This document shows positions 12,881-13,545 of a DNA stretch of 13,545 nt, one piece after another (position 1 is the stretch's first letter; each line of letters starts with the position of its first letter). The notes beneath the pieces were generated by a model, which saw only the letters and a list, made by a program, of their open reading frames with translations, was not told where the DNA came from and made no database searches. Made by a program: the position numbers and the translations under genes. Location of the stretch: contig CALIAC010000029.1 in NCBI GenBank assembly GCA_938041555.1, positions 1 to 13,545 of the forward strand, read 5' to 3'. Origin of the DNA: an uncultured Candidatus Saccharibacteria bacterium. GTDB lineage: Bacteria > Patescibacteriota > Saccharimonadia > Saccharimonadales > Saccharimonadaceae.

Positions 12881-13545
12881 ATGCCAACAGAGAAAAAACC
12901 AAAGGCAACCAAGCGCAGTACAACGCGCAAGATGTCGCCAAAAAATGAGCCAGAACAAACCCCTGCCAAGGCTAGTGAGCCAGCAACCCCAGCTGCACAG
13001 TCAGCCCCAGCAGCTGAGCCTGCTAGCCAGCCAGTGCCAGAGCAGTCAGCCACTCCGGCTATGCAGCCAGCTCAGCCCCAGCCGCAATATCAACCACACA
13101 TGACTCCAGGAGCTTTGAATGCTCAGCCAGCCAAGAAGTCTCATCTTGGGCTTATTCTTGGTCTTGTCGGTGGTGGTGTAGCTTTGCTAGCGCTTATTGC
13201 TGGTGTGCTATTGTACTTCTTCTGGTATCAGAACCCACACAAGGTAGTCACAGATGGCGTGACAAATCTAGTAAGCGCACGGCAAGCGTCGTATAGTATG
13301 GGCGGTGATATTACACCAAGCAGTACTAGCACTTCAGGCCCATCGAAGACCACCTACAGAGTGAATCTGCAATATGCTAACCAAGTTGCTGGTGGTAATG
13401 GTGAGGTAACGATGGACCTCCCGCAGGTTGGCCAGATTACTGTCAAGGCCGAGATCTATGCGGATCGCGAAGCAACCTACTTCCGCGTCAATGGCATCAA
13501 GAAAGTATATGAAAAATATATTGATACCATGATCGACCAGTCGAT
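12881..13545 (+). CDS. Membrane-anchored exported protein with Pro/Ala/Gln-rich cytoplasmic tail (3' end outside window)
   Basis: The frame is open to the window end (221 residues seen). Residues 1-30 are Lys/Arg-rich and 31-84 are rich in Pro, Ala, Gln and Ser. KK at 85-86 precedes one membrane helix (about 88-115), which by the positive-inside rule leaves the tail in the cytoplasm. The outside part begins HKVVTDGVTNLVSARQASYSM, with Ser/Thr/Gly-rich linkers and amphipathic strands (YRVNLQYA, GQITVKAEIYADREATYFRV). This resembles the beta-sheet layout of LppX/LprG- or LolA-type lipoproteins, but the match is by impression only. The start has GGAG 7 bases upstream. Function is unknown. Confidence 0.85.
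   Translation, partial: MPTEKKPKATKRSTTRKMSPKNEPEQTPAKASEPATPAAQSAPAAEPASQPVPEQSATPAMQPAQPQPQYQPHMTPGALNAQPAKKSHLGLILGLVGGGVALLALIAGVLLYFFWYQNPHKVVTDGVTNLVSARQASYSMGGDITPSSTSTSGPSKTTYRVNLQYANQVAGGNGEVTMDLPQVGQITVKAEIYADREATYFRVNGIKKVYEKYIDTMIDQS

Noticed and set aside
1..13545. CRISPR arrays, insertion sequences, recoded UGA
   Set aside because: No regularly spaced repeats or transposase-like frames were seen; UGA ends the SPFH frame at the expected family length, so the standard bacterial code fits.

Overview
The window looks like a chromosomal stretch from a small-genome bacterium of the Candidate Phyla Radiation, most likely Candidatus Saccharibacteria (TM7). This is an inference from several points: densely packed housekeeping genes, secG followed directly by a membrane-anchored family 5 solute-binding protein, a Mur ligase without the usual N-terminal domain, an exported protein with a Pro/Ala/Gln-rich tail, and no sign of UGA recoding (UGA ends the SPFH gene). 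No rRNA, mobile element, CRISPR array or phage module was seen.

Layout. Bases 1-89 are the tail of an unidentified gene. Next come typA (ribosome-associated GTPase, 221-2071) and a GH37 trehalase (2096-3724), both on +. On the - strand and convergent with them is rarA (AAA+ ATPase, 3853-5058). A divergent promoter region leads to an SPFH/stomatin-like protein (5308-6057), which overlaps an M24 Xaa-Pro aminopeptidase (6054-7241) by 4 bases. A second run is a YvlD/holin-4-like membrane protein (7263-7664), secG (7654-7887) and a TM-anchored SBP_bac_5 protein (7891-9753). An RNA-rich segment follows: tRNA-Leu(GAG), a region without a recognised gene that ends in a strong terminator, tRNA-Ala(GGC), tRNA-Val(CAC), an AT-richer gene of unknown function (10542-11267) and tRNA-Ala(CGC) on -. 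The window closes with a MurF-like ligase (11506-12816) and the start of an anchored exported protein that runs off the end (12881-13545).

How the parts fit. The functions are mainly translation (TypA, four tRNAs), genome maintenance (RarA), membrane and secretion (SPFH protein, YvlD-like protein, SecG), peptide capture and turnover (solute-binding protein, M24 peptidase), the cell wall (MurF-like) and trehalose use. This would suit a host-dependent cell that scavenges peptides and sugars.

Expression signals are unusually readable. Several promoters have an extended -10 (TGn + TATAAT-like). Several genes (rarA, yvlD-like, murF-like, probably typA) have their -10 so close to the ATG that the mRNA should be leaderless or nearly so, whereas the SPFH gene, secG, the trehalase and the unknown gene have clear Shine-Dalgarno sequences. 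The least explained parts are the structured, terminator-ended segment at about 9930-10250, the 10-bp leader/trailer pairing around tRNA-Leu, and the AT-richer unknown gene between tRNA genes.
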